DNA of 64,000 nucleotides, from positions 5,146,001 to 5,210,000 of the forward strand of contig OY759214.1 in assembly GCA_963662175.1 (NCBI GenBank), given 5' to 3'. How positions within the stretch are numbered: position 1 is the stretch's first letter; each line of letters starts with the position of its first letter. Positions 1 to 14,728 of this stretch are shown here, piece by piece. The DNA comes from Aradus depressus (Eukaryota; Arthropoda; Insecta; Hemiptera; Aradidae). The notes below the pieces were generated by a model. That model made no database searches, was not told the origin of the DNA, and saw only the letters and a list, made by a program, of their open reading frames with translations. The position numbers and the translations under genes were made by a program.

Positions 1-1504
1 TTGGGTCGGTGAGATTCGAACCTCTGGTCCTCGTGTTGGTAGCATAAGAGATCCGTTAAATAAGTTGATTTGGGTCGGTGAGATTCGAACCTCTGGTCCT
101 CGTGTTGGTAACATAAGAGATCCGTTAAATAAGTTGATTTGGGTCGGTGATTTTCGAACCTCTGGTCCTCGTGTTGGTAACATAAGAGATCCGTTAAATA
201 AGTTGTTTTGGGTCGGTGAGATTCGAACCTCTGGTCCTCGTGTTGGTAACATAAGAGATCCGTTAAATAAGTTGATTTGGGTCGGTGAGATTTGAACCTC
301 TGGTCCTCGTGTTGGTAACATAAGAGATCCGTTAAATAAGTTAATTTGGCTCGGTGGGATTCGAACCTCTGGTCCTCGTGTTGGTAACATAAGAGATCCG
401 TTAAATAAGTTTATTTGTCTCGGTGAGATTCGAACCTCTGGTCCTCGTGTTGGTAACATAAGAGATCCGTTAAATAAGTTGATTTGGGTCGGTGAGATTC
501 GAACCTCTGGTCCTCGTGTTGGTAACATAAGAGATCCGTTAAATAAGTTGATTTGGGTCGGTGAGATTCGAACCTCTGGTCCTCGTGTTGGTAACATAAG
601 AGATCCGTTAAATAAATTGATTTGGGTCGGTGAGATTCGTAACTCTGGTCGTCGTATTGGTAACATAAGAGATCCGTTAAATAAGTTGATTTGGGTCGGT
701 GAGATTCGAACCTCTGGTCCTCGTGTTGGTAACATAAGAGATCCGTTAAATAAGTTAATTTGGTTCGGTGAGATTCGAACCTCTGGTCCTCGTGTTGGTA
801 ACATAAGAGATCCGTTAAATAAGTTAATTTGGGTCGGTGAGATTCGAACCTCTGGTCCTCGTGTTGGTAACATAAGAGATCCGTTAAATAAGTTGATTTG
901 GGTCGGTGATTTTCGAACCTCTGGTCCTCGTGTTGGTAACATAAGAGATCCGTTAAATAAGTTAATTTGGCTCGGTGGGATTCGAACCTCTGGTCCTCGT
1001 GTTGATAACATAAGTGATCCGTTAAATAAGTTGATTTGGGTCGGTGAGATTCGAACCTCTGGTCCTCGTGTTGGTAACATAAGAGATCCGTTAAATAAAT
1101 TGATTTGGGTCGGTGAGATTCGAAACTCTGGTCGTCGTATTGGTAACATAAGAGATCCGTTAAATAAGTTAATTTGGGTCGGTGAGATTCGAACCTCTGG
1201 TCCTCGTGTTAGTAACATAAGAGATCCGTTAAATAAGTTGATTTGGGTCGGTGAGATTCGAACCTCTGGTCCTCGTGTTGGTAACTTAAGAGATCCGTTA
1301 AATAAGTTGATTTGGGTCGGTGAGATTCGAACCTCTGGTCCTCGTGTTGGTAACATAAGAGATCCGTTAAATAAGTTAATTTGGGTCGGTGAGATTCGAA
1401 CCTCTGGTCCTCGTGTTGGTAACATAAGAGATCCGTTAAATAAGTTGATTTGGGTCGGTGAGATTCGAACCTCTGGTCCTCGTGTTGGTAACATAAGAGA
1501 TCCG

Positions 1505-4389
1505 TTAAATTTGGGTCGGTGAGATTCGAACTTCTGGTCCTCGTGTTGGTAACATAAGAGATCCGTTAAATAAGTTGATTTGGGTCGGTGAGATTCGAAT
1601 CTCTGGTCCTCGTGTTGGTAACATAAGAGATCCGTTAAATAAGTTGATTTGGATCGGTGAGATTCGAACCTCGGGTCCTCGTGTTGGTAACATAAGAGAT
1701 CCGTTAAATAAGTTTATTTGGGTCGGTGATTTTCGAACCTCTGGTCCTCGTGTTGGTAACATAAGAGATCCGTTAAATAAGTTAATTTGGCTCGGTGGGA
1801 TTCGAACCTCTGGTCCTCGTGTTGATAACATAAGTGATCCGTTAAATAAGTTGATTTGGGTCGGTGAGATTCGAACCTCTGGTCCTCGTGTTGGTAACAT
1901 AAGAGATCCGTTAAATAAGTTTATTTGGCTCGGTGGGATTCGAACCTCTGGTCCTCGTGTTGGTAACATAAGAGATCCGTTAAATAAGTTGATTTGGGTC
2001 AGTGGGATTCGAACCTCTGGTCCTCGTGTTGGTAACATAAGAGATCCGTTAAATAAATTGATTTGGGTCGGTGAGATTCGAAACTCTGGTCGTCGTATTG
2101 GTAACATAAGAGATCCGTTAAATAAGTTAATTTGGGTCGGTGAGATTCGAACCTCTGGTCCTCGTGTTAGTAACATAAGAGATCCGTTAAATAAGTTGAT
2201 TTGGGTCGGTGAGATTCGAACCTCTGGTCCTCGTGTTGGTAACATAAGAGATCCGTTAAATAAGTTAATTTGGGTCGGTGAGATTCGAACCTCTGGTCCT
2301 CGTGTTGGTAACATAAGAGATCCGTTAAATAAGTTGATTTGGGTCGGTGATTTTCGAACCTCTGGTCCTCGTGTTGGTAACATAAGAGATCCGTTAAATA
2401 AGTTAATTTGGCTCGGTGGGATTCGAACCTCTGGTCCTCGTGTTGATAACATAAGTGATCCGTTAAATAAGTTGATTTGGGTCGGTGAGATTCGAACCTC
2501 TGGTCCTCGTGTTGGTAACATAAGAGCTCCGTTAATAAGTTTATTTGGCTCGGTGGGATTCGAACCTCTGGTCCTCGTGTTGGTAACATAAGAGATCCGT
2601 TAAATAAGTTGATTTGGGTCAGTGGGATTCGAACCTCTGGTCCTCGTGTTGGTAACATAAGAGATCCGTTAAATAAATTGATTTGGGTCGGTGAGATTCG
2701 AAACTCTGGTCGTCGTATTGGTAACATAAGAGATCCGTTAAATAAGTTAATTTGGGTCGGTGAGATTCGAACCTCTGGTCCTCGTGTTAGTAACATAAGA
2801 GATCCGTTAAATAAGTTGATTTGGGTCGGTGAGATTCGAACCTCTGGTCCTCGTGTTGGTAACTTAAGAGATCCGTTAAATAAGTTGATTTGGGTCGGTG
2901 AGATTCGAACCTCTGGTCCTCGTGTTGGTAACATAAGAGATCCGTTAAATAAGTTAATTTGGGTCGGTGAGATTCGAACCTCTGGTCCTCGTGTTGGTAA
3001 CATAAGAGATCCGTTAAATAAGTTGATTTGGGTCGGTGAGATTCGAACCTCTGGTCCTCGTGTTGGTAACATAAGAGATCCGTTAAATTTGGGTCGGTGA
3101 GATTCGAACTTCTGGTCCTCGTGTTGGTAACATAAGAGATCCGTTAAATAAGTTGATTTGGGTCGGTGAGATTCGAATCTCTGGTCCTCGTGTTGGTAAC
3201 ATAAGAGATCCGTTAAATAAGTTGATTTGGATCGGTGAGATTCGAACCTCGGGTCCTCGTGTTGGTAACATAAGAGATCCGTTAAATAAGTTTATTTGGG
3301 TCGGTGATTTTCGAACCTCTGGTCCTCGTGTTGGTAACATAAGAGATCCGTTAAATAAGTTAATTTGGCTCGGTGGGATTCGAACCTCTGGTCCTCGTGT
3401 TGATAACATAAGTGATCCGTTAAATAAGTTGATTTGGGTCGGTGAGATTCGAACCTCTGGTCCTCGTGTTGGTAACATAAGAGATCCGTTAAATAAGTTT
3501 ATTTGGCTCGGTGGGATTCGAACCTCTGGTCCTCGTGTTGGTAACATAAGAGATCCGTTAAATAAGTTGATTTGGCTCGGTGGGATTCGAACCTCTGGTC
3601 CTCGTGTTGATAACATAAGTGATCCGTTAAATAAGTTGATTTGGGTCGGTGAGATTCGAACCTCTGGTCCTCGTGTTGGTAACATAAGAGATCCGTTAAA
3701 TAAGTTTATTTGGCTCGGTGGGATTCGAACCTCTGGTCCTCGTGTTGGTAACATAAGAGATCCGTTAAATAAGTTGATTTGGGTCAGTGGGATTCGAACC
3801 TCTGGTCCTCGTGTTGGTAACATAAGAGATCCGTTAAATAAATTGATTTGGGTCGGTGAGATTCGAAACTCTGGTCGTCGTATTGGTAACATAAGAGATC
3901 CGTTAAATAAGTTAATTTGGGTCGGTGAGATTCGAACCTCTGGTCCTCGTGTTAGTAACATAAGAGATCCGTTAAATAAGTTGATTTGGGTCGGTGAGAT
4001 TCGAACCTCTGGTCCTCGTGTTGGTAACATAAGAGATCCGTTAAATAAGTTAATTTGGGTCGGTGAGATTCGAACCTCTGGTCCTCGTGTTAGTAACATA
4101 AGAGATCCGTTAAATAAGTTGATTTGGGTCGGTGAGATTCGAACCTCTGGTCCTCGTGTTGGTAACATAAGAGATCCGTTAAATAAGTTGATTTGGGTCG
4201 GTGAGATTCGAACCTCTGGTCCTCGTGTTGGTAACATAAGAGATCCGTTAAATACGTTAATTTGGGTCGGTGAGATTCGAACCTCTGGTCCTCGTGTTGG
4301 TAACATAAGAGATCCGTTAAATAAGTTGATTTGGGTCGGTGAGATTCGAACCTCTGGTCCTCGTGTTGGTAACATAAGAGATCCGTTAA
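1505..4389. repeat. Higher-order repeat of 1,578 bp in the satellite
   Basis: Diagnostic variants recur 1,578 bp apart: the 8-bp-shorter junction unit at 1,508 and 3,086, and 'cgaatctctgg' near 1,597 and 3,175. The spacing equals 23 units minus an 8-bp deletion and a 1-bp deletion near 2,533. The second copy then diverges by gaining extra units before the next short unit at 4,389. Confidence 0.85.
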
Positions 4390-7300
4390 ATTTGGGTCGG
4401 TGAGATTCGAACTTCTGGTCCTCGTGTTGGTAACATAAGAGATCCGTTAAATAAGTTGATTTGGGTCGGTGAGATTCGAACCTCTGGTCCTCGTGTTGGT
4501 AACATAAGAGATCCGTTAAATAAGTTGATTTGGGTCGGTGAGATTCGAACCTCTGGTCCTCGTGTTGGTAACATAAGAGATCCGTTAAATAAGTTGATTT
4601 GGGTCGGTGAGATTCGAACCTCTGGTCCTCGTGTTGGTAACATAAGAGATCCGTTAAATAAATTGATTTGGGTCGGTGAGATTCGAAACTCTGGTCGTCG
4701 TATTGGTAACATAAGAGATCCGTTAAATAAGTTGATTTGGGTCGGTGAGATTCGAACCTCTCGTCCTCGTGTTGGTAACATAAGAGATCCGTTAAATAAG
4801 TTAATTTGGTTCGGTGAGCTTCGAACCTCTGGTACTCGTGTTGGTAACATAAGAGATCCGTTAAATAAGTTAATTTGGGTCGGTGAGATTCGAACCTCTG
4901 GTCCTCGTGTTGGTAACATAAGAGATCCGTTAAATCAGTTGATTTGGGTCGGTGAGATTCGAACCTCTGGTCCTCGTGTTGGTAACATAAGAGATCCGTT
5001 AAATAAGTTGATTTAGATCGGTGAGATTCGAACCTCTGGTCCTCGTGTTGGTAACATAAGAGATCCGTTAAATAAGTTGATTTGGGTCGGTGAGATTCGA
5101 ACCTCTGGTCCTCGTGTTGGTAACATAAGAGATCCGTTAAATAAGTTAATTTGGGTCGGTGAGATTCGAACCTCTGGTCCTCGTGTTGGTAACATAAGAG
5201 ATCCGTTAAATAAGTTAATTTGGCTCGGTGGGATTCGAACCTCTGGTCCTCGTGTTGGTAACATAAGAGATCCGTTAAATAAGTTAATTTGGCTCGGTGG
5301 GATTCGAACCTCTGGTCCTCGTGTTGATAACATAAGTGATCCGTTAAATAAGTTGATTTGGGTCGGTGAGATTCGAACCTCTGGTCCTCGTGTTGGTAAC
5401 ATAAGAGATCCGTTAAATAAGTTTATTTGGCTCGGTGGGATTCGAACCTCTGGTCCTCGTGTTGGTAACATAAGAGATCCGTTAAATAAGTTGATTTGGG
5501 TCAGTGGGATTCGAACCTCTGGTCCTCGTGTTGGTAACATAAGAGATCCGTTAAATAAATTGATTTGGGTCGGTGAGATTCGAAACTCTGGTCGTCGTAT
5601 TGGTAACATAAGAGATCCGTTAAATAAGTTAATTTGGGTCGGTGAGATTCGAACCTCTGGTCCTCGTGTTGGTAGCATAAGAGATCCGTTAAATAAGTTG
5701 ATTTGGGTCGGTGAGATTCGAACCTCTGGTCCTCGTGTTGGTAACATAAGAGATCCGTTAAATAAGTTGATTTGGGTCGGTGATTTTCGAACCTCTGGTC
5801 CTCGTGTTGGTAACATAAGAGATCCGTTAAATAAGTTGTTTTGGGTCGGTGAGATTCGAACCTCTGGTCCTCGTGTTGGTAACATAAGAGATCCGTTAAA
5901 TAAGTTGATTTGGGTCGGTGAGATTTGAACCTCTGGTCCTCGTGTTGGTAACATAAGAGATCCGTTAAATAAGTTAATTTGGCTCGGTGGGATTCGAACC
6001 TCTGGTCCTCGTGTTGGTAACATAAGAGATCCGTTAAATAAGTTGATTTGGGTCGGTGAGATTCGAACCTCTGGTCCTCGTGTTGGTAACATAAGAGATC
6101 CGTTAAATAAGTTAATTTGGCTCGGTGGGATTCGAACCTCTGGTCCTCGTGTTGGTAACATAAGAGATCCGTTAAATAAGTTGATTTGGGTCGGTGAGAT
6201 TCGAACCTCTGGTCCTCGTGTTGGTAACATAAGAGGTCCGTTAAATAAGTTGATTTGGGTCGGTGAGATTCGAACCTCTGGTCCTCGTGTTGGTAACATA
6301 AGAGATCCGTTAAATAAGTTGATTTGGGTCGGTGAGATTCGAACCTCTGGTCCTCGTGTTGGTAACATAAGAGATCCGTTAAATAAGTTGATTTGGGTCG
6401 GTGAGATTCGAACTTCTGGTCCTCGTGTTGGTAACATAAGAGATCCGTTAAATAAGTTGATTTGGATCGGTGAGATTTGAACCTCTGGTCCTCGTGTTGG
6501 TAACATAAGAGATCCGTTAAATAAGTTTATTTGGCTCGGTGAGATTCGAACTTCTGGTCCTCGTGTTGTTAACATAAGAGATCCGTTAAATAAATTGATT
6601 TGGGTCGGTGAGATTCGAACTTCTGGTCCTCGTGTTGTTAACATAAGAGATCCGTTAAATAAGTTGATTTGGGTCGGTGAGATTCGAAACTCTGGTCGTC
6701 GTATTGGTAACATAAGAGATCCGTTAAATAAGTTAATTTGGGTCGGTGAGATTCGAACCTCTGGTCCTCGTGTTAGTAACATAAGAGATCCGTTAAATAA
6801 GTTGATTTGGGTCGGTGAGATTCGAACCTCTGGTCCTCGTGTTGGTAACATAAGAGATCCGTTAAATAAGTTAATTTGGGTCGGTGAGATTCGAACCTCT
6901 GGTCCTCGTGTTAGTAACATAAGAGATCCGTTAAATAAGTTGATTTGGGTCGGTGAGATTCGAACCTCTGGTCCTCGTGTTGGTAACATAAGAGATCCGT
7001 TAAATAAGTTGATTTGGGTCGGTGAGATTCGAACCTCTGGTCCTCGTGTTGGTAACATAAGAGATCCGTTAAATAAGTTAATTTGGGTCGGTGAGATTCG
7101 AACCTCTGGTCCTCGTGTTGGTAACATAAGAGATCCGTTAAATAAGTTGATTTGGGTCGGTGAGATTCGAACCTCTGGTCCTCGTGTTGGTAACATAAGA
7201 GATCCGTTAAATTTGGGTCGGTGAGATTCGAACTTCTGGTCCTCGTGTTGGTAACATAAGAGATCCGTTAAATAAGTTGATTTGGGTCGGTGAGATTCGA

Positions 7301-9050
7301 ACCTCTGGCCCTCGTGTTGGTAACATAAGAGATCCGTTAAATAAGTTGATTTGGGTCGGTGAGATTCGAACCTCTGGTCCTCGTGTTGGTAACATAAGAG
7401 ATCCGTTAAATAAGTTGATTTGGGTCGGTGAGATTCGAACCTCTGGTCCTCGTGTTGGTAACATAAGAGATCCGTTAAATAAATTGATTTGGGTCGGTGA
7501 GATTCGAAACTCTGGTCGTCGTATTGGTAACATAAGAGATCCGTTAAATAAGTTGATTTGGGTCGGTGAGATTCGAACCTCTGGTCCTCGTGTTGGTAAC
7601 ATAAGAGATCCGTTAAATAAGTTAATTTGGTTCGGTGAGCTTCGAACCTCTGGTACTCGTGTTGGTAACATAAGAGATCCGTTAAATAAGTTAATTTGGG
7701 TCGGTGAGATTCGAACCTCTGGTCCTCGTGTTGGTAACATAAGAGATCCGTTAAATCAGTTGATTTGGGTCGGTGAGATTCGAACCTCTGGTCCTCGTGT
7801 TGGTAACATAAGAGATCCGTTAAATAAGTTGATTTAGATCGGTGAGATTCGAACCTCTGGTCCTCGTGTTGGTAACATAAGAGATCCGTTAAATAAGTTG
7901 ATTTGGGTCGGTGAGATTCGAACCTCTGGTCCTCGTGTTGGTAACATAAGAGATCCGTTAAATAAGTTAATTTGGGTCGGTGAGATTCGAACCTCTGGTC
8001 CTCGTGTTGGTAACATAAGAGATCCGTTAAATAAGTTAATTTGGCTCGGTGGGATTCGAACCTCTGGTCCTCGTGTTGGTAACATAAGAGATCCGTTAAA
8101 TAAGTTAATTTGGCTCGGTGGGATTCGAACCTCTGGTCCTCGTGTTGATAACATAAGTGATCCGTTAAATAAGTTGATTTGGGTCGGTGAGATTCGAACC
8201 TCTGGTCCTCGTGTTGGTAACATAAGAGATCCGTTAAATAAGTTTATTTGGCTCGGTGGGATTCGAACCTCTGGTCCTCGTGTTGGTAACATAAGAGATC
8301 CGTTAAATAAGTTGATTTGGGTCAGTGGGATTCGAACCTCTGGTCCTCGTGTTGGTAACATAAGGGATCCGTTAAATAAATTGATTTGGGTCGGTGAGAT
8401 TCGAAACTCTGGTCGTCGTATTGGTAACATAAGAGATCCGTTAAATAAGTTAATTTGGGTCGGTGAGATTCGAACCTCTGGTCCTCGTGTTGGTAGCATA
8501 AGAGATCCGTTAAATAAGTTGATTTGGGTCGGTGAGATTCGAACCTCTGGTCCTCGTGTTGGTAACATAAGAGATCCGTTAAATAAGTTGATTTGGGTCG
8601 GTGATTTTCGAACCTCTGGTCCTCGTGTTGGTAACATAAGAGATCCGTTAAATAAGTTGTTTTGGGTCGGTGAGATTCGAACCTCTGGTCCTCGTGTTGG
8701 TAACATAAGAGATCCGTTAAATAAGTTGATTTGGGTCGGTGAGATTTGAACCTCTGGTCCTCGTGTTGGTAACATAAGAGATCCGTTAAATAAGTTAATT
8801 TGGCTCGGTGGGATTCGAACCTCTGGTCCTCGTGTTGGTAACATAAGAGATCCGTTAAATAAGTTGATTTGGGTCGGTGAGATTCGAACCTCTGGTCCTC
8901 GTGTTGGTAACATAAGAGATCCGTTAAATAAGTTAATTTGGCTCGGTGGGATTCGAACCTCTGGTCCTCGTGTTGGTAACATAAGAGATCCGTTAAATAA
9001 GTTGATTTGGGTCGGTGAGATTCGAACCTCTGGTCCTCGTGTTGGTAACA
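4389..9050. repeat. Higher-order repeat of 2,821 bp in the satellite
   Basis: Landmarks at 4,389, 5,013, 5,928 and 6,043 reappear at 7,210, 7,834, 8,749 and 8,864, always 2,821 bp later. This equals 41 units minus one 8-bp deletion. Rare variants such as 'ggtactcgtg' and 'taaatcagttg' are shared. Similarity between copies is lost after about 6,230 and 9,050. Confidence 0.87.
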
Positions 9051-9689
9051 TAAGAGATCCGTTAAATAAGTTGATTTGGGTCGGTGAGATTCGAACCTCT
9101 GGTCCTCGTGTTGGTAACATAAGAGATCCGTTAAATAAGTTGATTTGGGTCGGTGAGATTCGAACCTCTGGTCCTCGTGTTGGTAACATAAGAGATCCGT
9201 TAAATAACTTGATTTGGGTCGGTGAGATTCGAACCTCTGGTCCTCGTGTTGGTAACATAAGAGATCCGTTAAATAAGTTGATTTGGGTCGGTGAGATTCG
9301 AACTTCTGGTCCTCGTGTTGGTAACATAAGAGATCCGTTAAATAAGTTGATTTGGGTCGGTGAGATTCGAACCTCTGGTCCTCGTGTTGGTAACATAAGA
9401 GATCCGTTAAATAAGTTAATTTGGCTCGGTGGGATTCGAACCTCTGGTCCTCGTGTTGGTAACATAAGAGATCCGTTAAATAAGTGGATTTGGGTCGGTG
9501 AGATTCGAACCTCTGGTCCTCGTGTTGGTAACATAAGAGATCCGTTAAATAAGTTGATTTGGGTCGGTGAGATTCGAACCTCTGGTCCTCGTGTTGGTAA
9601 CATAAGAGATCCGTTAAATAATTTAATTTGGCTCGGTGGGATTCGAACCTCTGGTCCTCGTGTTGGTAACATAAGAGATCCGTTAAATA

Positions 9690-10470
9690 AGTTTAATTGG
9701 GTCGGTGAGATTCGAACCTCTGGTCCTCGTGTTGGTAACATAAGAGATCCGTTAAAAAAGTTGATTTGGGTCGGAGAGATTCGAACGTCTGGTCCTCGTG
9801 TTGGTAACATAAAAGATCCGTTAAATAAGTTGATTTGGCTCGGTGGGATTCGAACCTCTGGTCCTCGTGTTGGTAACATAAGAGATCCGTTAAATAAGTT
9901 GAATTGGGTCGGTGAGATTCGAACCTCTGGTCCTTGTGTTGGTAACATAAGAGATCCGTTAAATAAGTTGATTTGGGTCGGAGAGATTCGAACGTCTGGT
10001 CCTCGTGTTGGTAACATAAGAGATCCGTTAAATAATTTAATTTGGCTCGGTGGGATTCGAACCTCTGGTCCTCGTGTTGGTAACATAAGAGATCCGTTAA
10101 ATAAGTTGAATTGGGTCGGTGAGATTCGAACCTCTGGTCCTCGTGTTGGTAACATAAGAGATCCGTTAAAAAAGTTGATTTGGGTCGGAGAGATTCGAAC
10201 GTCTGGTCCTCGTGTTGGTAACATAAGAGATCCGTTAAATAAGTTGATTTGGCTCGGTGGGATTCGAACCTCTGGTCCTCGTGTTGGTAACATAAGAGAT
10301 CCGTTAAATAAGTTGAATTGGGTCGGTGAGATTCGAACCTCTGGTCCTTGTGTTGGTAACATAAGAGATCCGTTAAATAAGTTGATTTGGGTCGGAGAGA
10401 TTCGAACGTCTGGTCCTCGTGTTGGTAACATAAGAGATCCGTTAAATAATTTAATTTGGCTCGGTGGGAT
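9690..10470. repeat. Six-unit (414-bp) higher-order repeat in the satellite
   Basis: The rare variants 'gttaaaaaagttg' (9,755 and 10,169) and 'ccttgtgttgg' (9,932 and 10,346) recur exactly 414 bp apart, which is six units. This marks a short local duplication. Confidence 0.75.
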
Positions 10471-13400
10471 TCGAACCTCTGGTCCTCGTGTTGGTAACAT
10501 AAGAGATCCGTTAAATAAGTTGATTTGGGTCGGAGAGATTCGAACGTCTGGTCCTCGTGTTGGTAACATAAGAGATCCGTTAAATAAGTTGATTTGGGTC
10601 GGTGAGATTCGAACCTCTGGTCCTCGTGTTGGTAACATAAGAGATCCGTTAAATAAGTTGATTTGGGTCGGTGAGATTCGAACCTCTGGTCCTCGTGTTG
10701 GTAACATAAGAGATCCGTTAAATAAGTTGATTTGGGTCGGAGAGATTCGAACGTCTGGTCCTCGTGTTGGTAACATAAGAGATCCGTTAAATAAGTTGAT
10801 TTGGGTCGGTGAGATTCGAACATCTGGTCCTCGTGTTGGTAACATAAGAGATCCGTTAAACAAGTTGATTTGGGTCGGTGAGATTCGAACCTCTGGTCCT
10901 CGTGTTGGTAACATAAGAGATCCGTTAAATAATTTAATTTGGCTCGGTGGGATTCGAACCTCTGGTCCTCGTGTTGGTAACATAAGAGATCCGTTAAATA
11001 AGTTGAATTGGGTCGGTGAGATTCGAACCTCTGGTCCTCGTGTTGGTAACATAAGAGATCCGTTAAATAAGTTGATTTGGGTCGGAGAGATTCGAACGTC
11101 TGGTCCTCGTGTTGGTAACATAAGAGATCCGTTATATAAGTTGATTTGGGTCGGTGAGATTCGAACCTCTGGTCCTCGTGTTGGTAACATAAGAGATCCG
11201 TTAAATAAGTTGATTTGGGTCGGTGAGATTCGAACCTCTGGTCCTCGTGTTGGTAACATAAGAGATCCGTTAAATAAGTTGATTTGGGTCGGTGAGATTC
11301 GAACCTCTGGTCCTCGTGTTGGTAACATAAGAGATCCGTTAAATAAGTTGATTTGGGTCGGTGAGATTCGAACCTCTGGTCCTCGTGTTGGTAACATAAG
11401 AGATCCGTTAAATAAATTGATTTGGGTCGGTGAGATTCGAAACTCTGGTCGTCGTATTGGTTACATAAGAGATCCGTTAAATAAGTTGATTTGGGTCGGT
11501 GAGATTCGAACCTCTGGTCCTCGTGTTGGTAACATAAGAGATCCGTTAAATAAGTTGATTTGGGTCGGTGAGATTCGAACCTCTGGTCCTCGTGTTGGTA
11601 ACATAAGAGATCCGTTAAATAAGTTGATTTGGGTCGGTGAGATTCGAACCTCTGGTCCTCGTGTTGGTAACATAAGAGATCCGTTAAATAAGTTGATTTG
11701 GGTCGGTGAGATTCGAACCTCTGGTCCTCGTGTTGGTAACATAAGAGATCCGTTAAATAACTTGATTTGGGTCGGTGAGATTCGAACCTCTGGTCCTCGT
11801 GTTGGTAACATAAGAGATCCGTTAAATAATTTAATTTGGCTCGGTGGGATTCGAACCTCTGGTCCTCGTGTTGGTAACATAAGAGATCCGTTAAATAAGT
11901 TGATATGGGTCGGTGAGATTCGAACCTCTGGTCCTCGTGTTGGTAACATAAGAGATCCGTTAAATAAGTTAATTTGGCTGGGTGGGATTCGAACCTCTGG
12001 TCCTCGTGTTGGTAACATAAGAGATCCGTTAAATAAGTTAATTTGGGTCGGTGAGATTCGAACCTCTGGTCCTCGTGTTGGTAACATAAGAGATCCGTTA
12101 AATAAGTTGATTTGGGTCGGTGAGATTCGAACCTCTGGTCCTCGTGTTGGTAACATAAGAGATCCGTTAAATAATTTAATTTGGCTCGGTGGGATTCGAA
12201 CCTCTGGTCCTCGTGTTGGTAACATAAGAGATCCGTTAAATAAGTTGATTTGGGTCGGAGAGATTCGAACGTCTGGTCCTCGTGTTGGTAACATAAGAGA
12301 TCCGTTAAATAAGTTGATTTGGCTCGGTGGGATTCGAACCTCTGGTCCTCGTGTTGGTAACATAAGAGATCCGTTAAATAAGTTGAATTGGGTCGGTGAG
12401 ATTCGAACCTCTGGTCCTTGTGTTGGTAACATAAGAGATCCGTTAAATAAGTTGATTTGGGTCGGAGAGATTCGAACGTCTGGTCCTCGTGTTGGTAACA
12501 TAAGAGATCCGTTAAATAAGTTGATTTGGGTCGGTGAGATTCGAACCTCTGGTCCTCGTGTTGGTAACATAAGAGATCCGTTAAATAAGTTGATTTGGGT
12601 CGGTGGGATTCGAACCTCTGGTCCTCGTGTTGGTAACATAAGAGATCCGTTAAATAAATTGATTTGGGTCGGTGAGATTCGAAACTCTGGTCGTCGTATT
12701 GGTAACATAAGAGATCCGTTAAATAAGTTGATTTGGGTCGGTGAGATTCGAACCTCTGGTCCTCGTGTTGGTAACATAAGAGATCCGTTAAATAAGTTGA
12801 TTTGGGTCGGTGAGATTTGAACCTCTGGTCCTCGTGTTGGTAACATAAGAGATCCGTTAAATAAGTTGATTTGGGTCGGTGAGATTCGAACCTCTGGCCC
12901 TCGTGTTGGTAACATAAGAGATCCGTTAAATAAGTTGATTTGGGTCGGTGAGATTCGAACCTCTGGTCCTCGTGTTGGTAACATAAGAGATCCGTTAAAT
13001 AAATTGATTTGGGTCGGTGAGATTCGAACCTCTGGTCCTCGTGTTGGTAACATAAGAGATCCGTTAAATAAGTTGATTTGGGTCGGTGAGATTCGAACCT
13101 CTGGTCCTCGTGTTGGTAACATAAGAGATCCGTTAAATAAGTTGATTTGGGTCGGTGAGATTCGAACCTCTGGTCCTCGTGTTGGTAACATAAGAGATCC
13201 GTTAAATAAGTTGATTTGGGTCGGTGAGATTCGAACTTCTGGTCCTCGTGTTGGTAACATAAGAGATCCGTTAAATAAGTTGATTTGGGTCGGTGAGATT
13301 CGAACCTCTGGTCCTCGTGTTGGTAACATAAGTGATCCGTTAAATAAGTTTATTTGGCTCGGTGAGATTCGAACTTCTGGTCCTCGTGTTGGTAACATAA

Positions 13401-14728
13401 GAGATCCGTTAAATAAGTTGATTTGGGTCGGTGAGATTCGAACCTCTGGTCCTCGTGTTGGTAACATAAGAGATCCGTTAAATAAGTTGATTTGGGTCGG
13501 TGAGATTCGAACCTCTGGTCCTCGTGTTGGTAACATAAGAGATCCGTTAAATAACTTGATTTGGGTAGGTGAGATTCGAACCTCTGGTCCTCGTGTTGGT
13601 AACATAAGAGATCCGTTAAATAATTTAATTTGGCTCGGTGGGATTCGAACCTCTGGTCCTCGTGTTGGTAACATAAGAGATCCGTTAAATAAGTTGAATT
13701 GGGTCGGTGAGATTCGAACCTCTGGTCCTCGTGTTGGTAACATAAGAGATCCGTTAAATAAGTTGATTTGGGTCGGTGAGATTCGAACCTCTGGTCCTCG
13801 TGTTGGTAACATAAGAGATCCGTTAAATAATTTAATTTGGCTCGGTGGGATTCGAACCTCTGGTCCTCGTGTTGGTAACATAAGAGATCCGTTAAATAAG
13901 TTGAATTGGGTCGGTGAGATTCGAACCTCTGGTCCTCGTGTTGGTAACATAAGAGATCCGTTAAATAAGTTGATTTGGGTCGGAGAGATTCGAACGTCTG
14001 GTCCTCGTGTTGGTAACATAAGAGATCCGTTAAATAAGTTGATTTGGGTCGGTGAGATTCGAACCTCTGGTCCTCGTGTTGGTAACATAAGAGATCCGTT
14101 AAATAATTTAATTTGGCTCGGTGGGATTCGAACCTCTGGTCCTCGTGTTGGTAACATAAGAGATCCGTTAAATAAGTTGAATTGGGTCGGTGAGATTCGA
14201 ACGTCTGGTCCTCGTGTTGGTAACATAAGAGATCCGTTAAATAAGTTGATTTGGGTCGGTGAGATTCGAACCTCTGGTCCTCGTGTTGGTAACATAAGAG
14301 ATCCGTTAAATAAGTTGATTTGGGTCGGTGAGATTCGAACCTCTGGTCCTCGTGTTGGTAACATAAGAGATCCGTTAAATAATTTAATTTGGCTCGGTGG
14401 GATTCGAACCTCTGGTCCTCGTGTTGGTAACATAAGAGATCCGTTAAATAAGTTGAATTGGGTCGGTGAGATTCGAACCTCTGGTCCTAGTGTTGGTAAC
14501 ATAAGAGATCCGTTAAATAAGTTGATTTGGGTCGGAGAGATTCGAACGTCTGGTCCTCGTGTTGGTAACATAAGAGATCCGTTATATAAGTTGATTTGGG
14601 TCGGTGAGATTCGAACCTCTGGTCCTCGTGTTGGTAACATAAGAGATCCGTTAAATAAGTTGATTTGGGTCGGTGAGATTCGAACCTCTGGTCCTCGTGT
14701 TGGTAACATAAGAGATCCGTTAAATTAG

